Positions 62,501 through 64,000 of a stretch of 64,000 bases of DNA are shown piece after piece. Position numbers and translations under genes: made by a program. Within the stretch, counting starts at the first letter, position 1, and every line of letters begins with the position of its first letter. Source of the stretch: Temnothorax longispinosus (taxonomy: Eukaryota; Arthropoda; Insecta; Hymenoptera; Formicidae); contig NC_092363.1 of the NCBI RefSeq assembly GCF_030848805.1, positions 16,152,600 through 16,216,599 of the forward strand, given 5' to 3'. Under the pieces are notes generated by a model. The model made no database searches. It had not been told where the DNA came from and was given only the letters and a program-made list of their open reading frames with translations.

Positions 62501-64000
62501 AGATAATAATGGGAAGAGTACGTATATCAGTACTACAGATCCACTGAAGAGCAATTGGATTCGATACATCAGACCAGCGGAGACTAAGGAGAAGAGAAGC
62601 ATCGCGGTGATCGCTAAGCACGGCCAACTATATTTTGTCACGACTCAGAATATCGTATCGGGGATGGAGCTCACTTATTGGGTAGAGTCGCAATCTTCCA
62701 CGTGGACGAGAAAAAATAAAATCAATAAAACGAGTACGTGTGTACAATATCTGTCAAACTATAATACGTTACTAATACGTATCTCTCTAACGGAATCTTT
62801 CACCATCATTTGCATCGCATTTGCTTCCAGATTGTGGGGGATGTAACCTTATTTTCACACACTCGATATATTATCGATTGCATTGCTGCATCTTTCACGA
62901 CATGAATTATAGTTTAACGATAAGAAAATATCATTGCAAGGTATTTTATATTCTTGACTACTGTCGTATTATATTTAAATGAAGACGTGACTGCTCTTTG
63001 ACTTAAATGAATTATCTCGTTTCTTAGGTTTGCGGCGCCACAGTGCTCGGCAAGGATAATATCATGAAACACGCAGCGGAGTTGCACGAGGGGCGCGGCG
63101 CGTATCAGTGTCAATATTGTAAAAAGTTTTTCTTAAGGCTAAATTACTTAGAAATGCACCGAACTTATGGATGCTCACAGAATCCGCATCGGGCCCGACC
63201 GTTGTGCGATTTCTGTGGCCGCAAATTCTGTCAGCCGCAAAAACTGAAAGTACACATCAAAAGGATGCACAACGGTAATAGCGCACAGTGTCGATTCGTA
63301 TGCATCTATATATCTTTTTATTATTATATTTACATGCAATATGTGTTTTTGTGCAGATATGGCCGAGGTGCTTAGGGAATTTCAATGTAAATTATGTTTG
63401 AAACTCTTGGGTTCTCGCGCGGCTCTACAGCGACATATGAAGGAGGTTCATCACAAGGACGTTATTGCCGCGGCTACGTGCGATCGATGTGGGAAAATGT
63501 TTCAGAATAAAAGCAATTTGAAGATACATATGCTGACTCATAGTGGGGTGAAACCATTTAGGTAAGGTTTCTTCACTGATATGTTATTTTTCTTTGTAAT
63601 GAGTGTACATATAGTTCTCTCTTTTGTTCACCAGGTGCAAAGAGCTCGGCTGTAAGGCAGCTTTCACCACGAAACAGTGTCTACAGTTTCATTACAAGAA
63701 GGTGCACGGCCTTACAGAGGAGATGATGCCCAAGATCGAGAGGTCCGTGGCATACACCTTCGACGCGTACAGCGGTGGCCGCACCGGTGAGGCCCTCGGT
63801 GAGGATGTGCCTTGTGGAAGGATTATTCAGTCCGGTATAAGAAATTCACAGGTGAGCTATCGTTAATATATAACATTAAGCATATAATATTAACATATAA
63901 CATTAAGTAAAATTTCTCTTTTCATCACTTGTACAGCAGGACAATAGCAACAGTTTACCATCTCTGGACGACTGTAGCTCGGAGAGCAGCTTGAAAGCAG
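59438..64000 (+). CDS. PR/SET-domain zinc-finger protein (PRDM10/15-like), 3' end outside the window
   Basis: Seven exons visible: 59438-59763, 60580-62353, 62499-62741, 63028-63274, 63357-63561, 63635-63851, and 63937 to the edge. The N-terminus has Gln-rich and Ala-Thr repeats, then RWLSLKKRLSLTTDEDVAVY. A long polar, basic region (SRSKHHKNKTKHRSKDKRKK, several RRKRPRR-like stretches) suggests nuclear localisation. A cysteine motif (KLCQECNSRHLQDACPLT) precedes a PR/SET domain: GLGIYATNPIPIYAKFGPLV, NWIRYIRPAETKEKRS, QLYFVTTQNIVSGMELTYW. C2H2 fingers follow: VCGATVLGKDNIMKH, YQCQYCKKFFLRLNYLEMH, LCDFCGRKFCQPQKLKVH, FQCKLCLKLLGSRAALQRH, TCDRCGKMFQNKSNLKIH and CKELGCKAAFTTKQCLQFH. The order Cys motif, PR domain, fingers resembles PRDM10/PRDM15. 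It is probably a chromatin-associated transcription regulator; catalytic activity cannot be judged. Confidence 0.85.
59565..59600 (+). repeat. Coding GGCGAC repeat in the PR-domain gene
   Basis: Six-base GCGACG units in tandem encode an alternating Ala-Thr run in exon 1 of the PR-domain protein. Confidence 0.75.
59998..60040. repeat. GGCTTCGGC minisatellite in the PR-domain gene intron 1
   Basis: Imperfect tandem units of GGCTTCGGC/GGCAGCTTC in the 0.8 kb first intron. Confidence 0.6.

Overview
This window is animal nuclear DNA, almost certainly from a hymenopteran insect and plausibly an ant. Genes are split by mostly short GT-AG introns, intergenic DNA is AT-rich with many microsatellites, and the encoded proteins are conserved animal proteins with insect-like divergence. 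I saw no prokaryotic operon, CRISPR array, rRNA or tRNA gene. Exon boundaries were derived by hand from splice signals, reading-frame phase and remembered family alignments. For every multi-exon model the phases agree across all junctions and the total length is a multiple of three (the last gene is cut by the window end).

Layout, left to right: an AT-rich gene-free stretch with a hammerhead-ribozyme-like core (1-1924); a GPI-type 5'-nucleotidase/apyrase (+, 1925-5063); SMYD4 lysine methyltransferase (-, 5575-7916); OSCP1 (+, 9620-11289); mitochondrial trans-2-enoyl-CoA reductase MECR (-, 11593-13150); the cation-chloride cotransporter family member SLC12A9 (-, 13949-17687); a 3.2 kb divergent spacer with a small inverted-repeat element; the Wnt antagonist APCDD1 (+, 20874-25150); an SLC5 sodium-coupled monocarboxylate-type transporter with a possible second terminal exon (+, 26123-29988); a candidate small membrane protein (+, 31769-32116); SELENBP1/methanethiol oxidase (+, 34769-37564); the giant nonsense-mediated-decay kinase SMG1 (-, 39485-55162) carrying an oppositely oriented adenosine-receptor-like GPCR inside one intron (+, 44928-46361); a second inverted-repeat element (about 56.7 kb); mitochondrial ATP synthase subunit d (-, 57337-58407); and a PR/SET-domain zinc-finger gene (+, from 59438, running off the right edge).

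The genes are mostly unrelated housekeeping or signalling genes. Several pairs are divergent (SMYD4/OSCP1, SLC12A9/APCDD1, ATP synthase d/PRDM) or convergent (5'-nucleotidase/SMYD4, OSCP1/MECR, SELENBP1/SMG1). I found no gene cluster that looks like a new multi-gene system. The observations most worth checking are the nested GPCR, the alternative C-termini of the SLC5 transporter, a stop-free 84-nt intron of length 3n in OSCP1, a GC-AG intron in the nucleotidase, a quartet of CACGTG boxes between SMYD4 and OSCP1, the two MITE-like hairpins, and the hammerhead-like motif.
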